Source: Candidatus Nanosynbacter sp. TM7-053
GTDB taxonomy: Bacteria; Patescibacteriota; Saccharimonadia; Saccharimonadales; Saccharimonadaceae
Assembly: GCF_022828375.1 (NCBI RefSeq)
Contig: NZ_JAJQJX010000002.1
Location: forward strand, 124,001 to 188,000
Length of the DNA stretch: 64,000 bases
Direction: 5' to 3'
Shown here one piece after another: positions 63,910 through 64,000 of the stretch. A program made the position numbers and the translations under genes. Below the pieces are notes generated by a model. That model made no database searches. It saw nothing but the letters and a program-made list of their open reading frames with translations, and was not told the DNA's origin. Every line of letters begins with the position of its first letter. The stretch's first letter is position 1.

Positions 63910-64000
63910 TCACAGTGTTGTTTGCAAAGCAGAGAGCACGTCCGCCTTATCTCGCTCAATCAACTCGACGCGTGCTGATATTTCGGTAATTCCTAATTTT
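63910..64000 (-). CDS. 3' end of an unidentified gene (truncated by the window)
   Basis: The minus strand is open from the window edge to a TGA at 63912-63910. The last residues read EISARVELIERDKADV followed by LSALQTTL, a helical C-terminus. The 30 visible residues are too few to assign a family. The cassette F promoter lies just beyond its stop. Confidence 0.5.
   Translation of the reverse strand, partial: KLGITEISARVELIERDKADVLSALQTTL

Overview
The window looks like chromosomal DNA of a Candidatus Saccharibacteria (TM7) cell, an ultra-small epibiont of Actinobacteria. The evidence is a moderately AT-rich, tightly packed genome, mostly plus-strand operons, compact versions of core proteins (L32 without zinc cysteines, LigA without its zinc finger, a Rel without an ACT domain, split transketolase, an RNase HII-YraN fusion) and no amino-acid or nucleotide biosynthesis. 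TGA ends many genes, so this is not a TGA-recoding Gracilibacteria/SR1 genome. The assignment rests on recognition of gene style; no database search was run.

Layout. 1-9.1 kb: htpX, membrane protein, ligA, a structured RNA, a MurF-like ligase, a membrane-anchored protein, leuS. 9.1-19.5 kb: rpmF-nusB-NUDIX-rnc, a KH protein, a second structured RNA, trmD, tRNA-Gln(CTG), a PAP2 phosphatase, rmuC, an aquaporin, pheS. 19.5-28.5 kb is an accessory island separating pheS from pheT. It holds an RclA-type flavin reductase with recombination scars, a HIT protein, a hydrolase, a CYTH protein, intact, fused and broken ASCH genes, two NUDIX genes and an M16-like protein. 28.5-35.9 kb: pheT, FKBP, trxB, ppa, rel, gap. 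36.7-42.4 kb: sugar metabolism (rpiB, rpe, split transketolase, fba, PfkB kinase). 42.4-55.5 kb: LOG protein, uvrB, gatCAB, galU, dnaE. 55.9-63.1 kb: SpoU methylase, PilB-type ATPase, malic enzyme, rplS, rnhB-yraN. The pentose-phosphate, aldolase, GAPDH and malic enzyme genes suggest a fermentative sugar economy. GatCAB with the tRNA-Gln gene fits amidation of Glu-tRNA(Gln).

Two window-wide patterns stand out. First, about two dozen operons have a -10 hexamer ending 6 nt (sometimes 7-8) before the start codon, so their mRNAs should be leaderless. Second, six small single-gene units (near 12.3, 28.1, 36.2, 39.8, 55.6 and 63.4 kb) are all on the minus strand against their neighbours and are more GC-rich. 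Each has a near-consensus TTGACW-N17-TATAWW-type promoter, a stem-loop at the very 5' end of the transcript, a strong Shine-Dalgarno site and usually its own 3' hairpin. They encode four unrecognised proteins (two with clear membrane segments among the four), one further small membrane protein and one protein resembling a phage-associated family. This set of dispersed cassettes is the best candidate for something undescribed.
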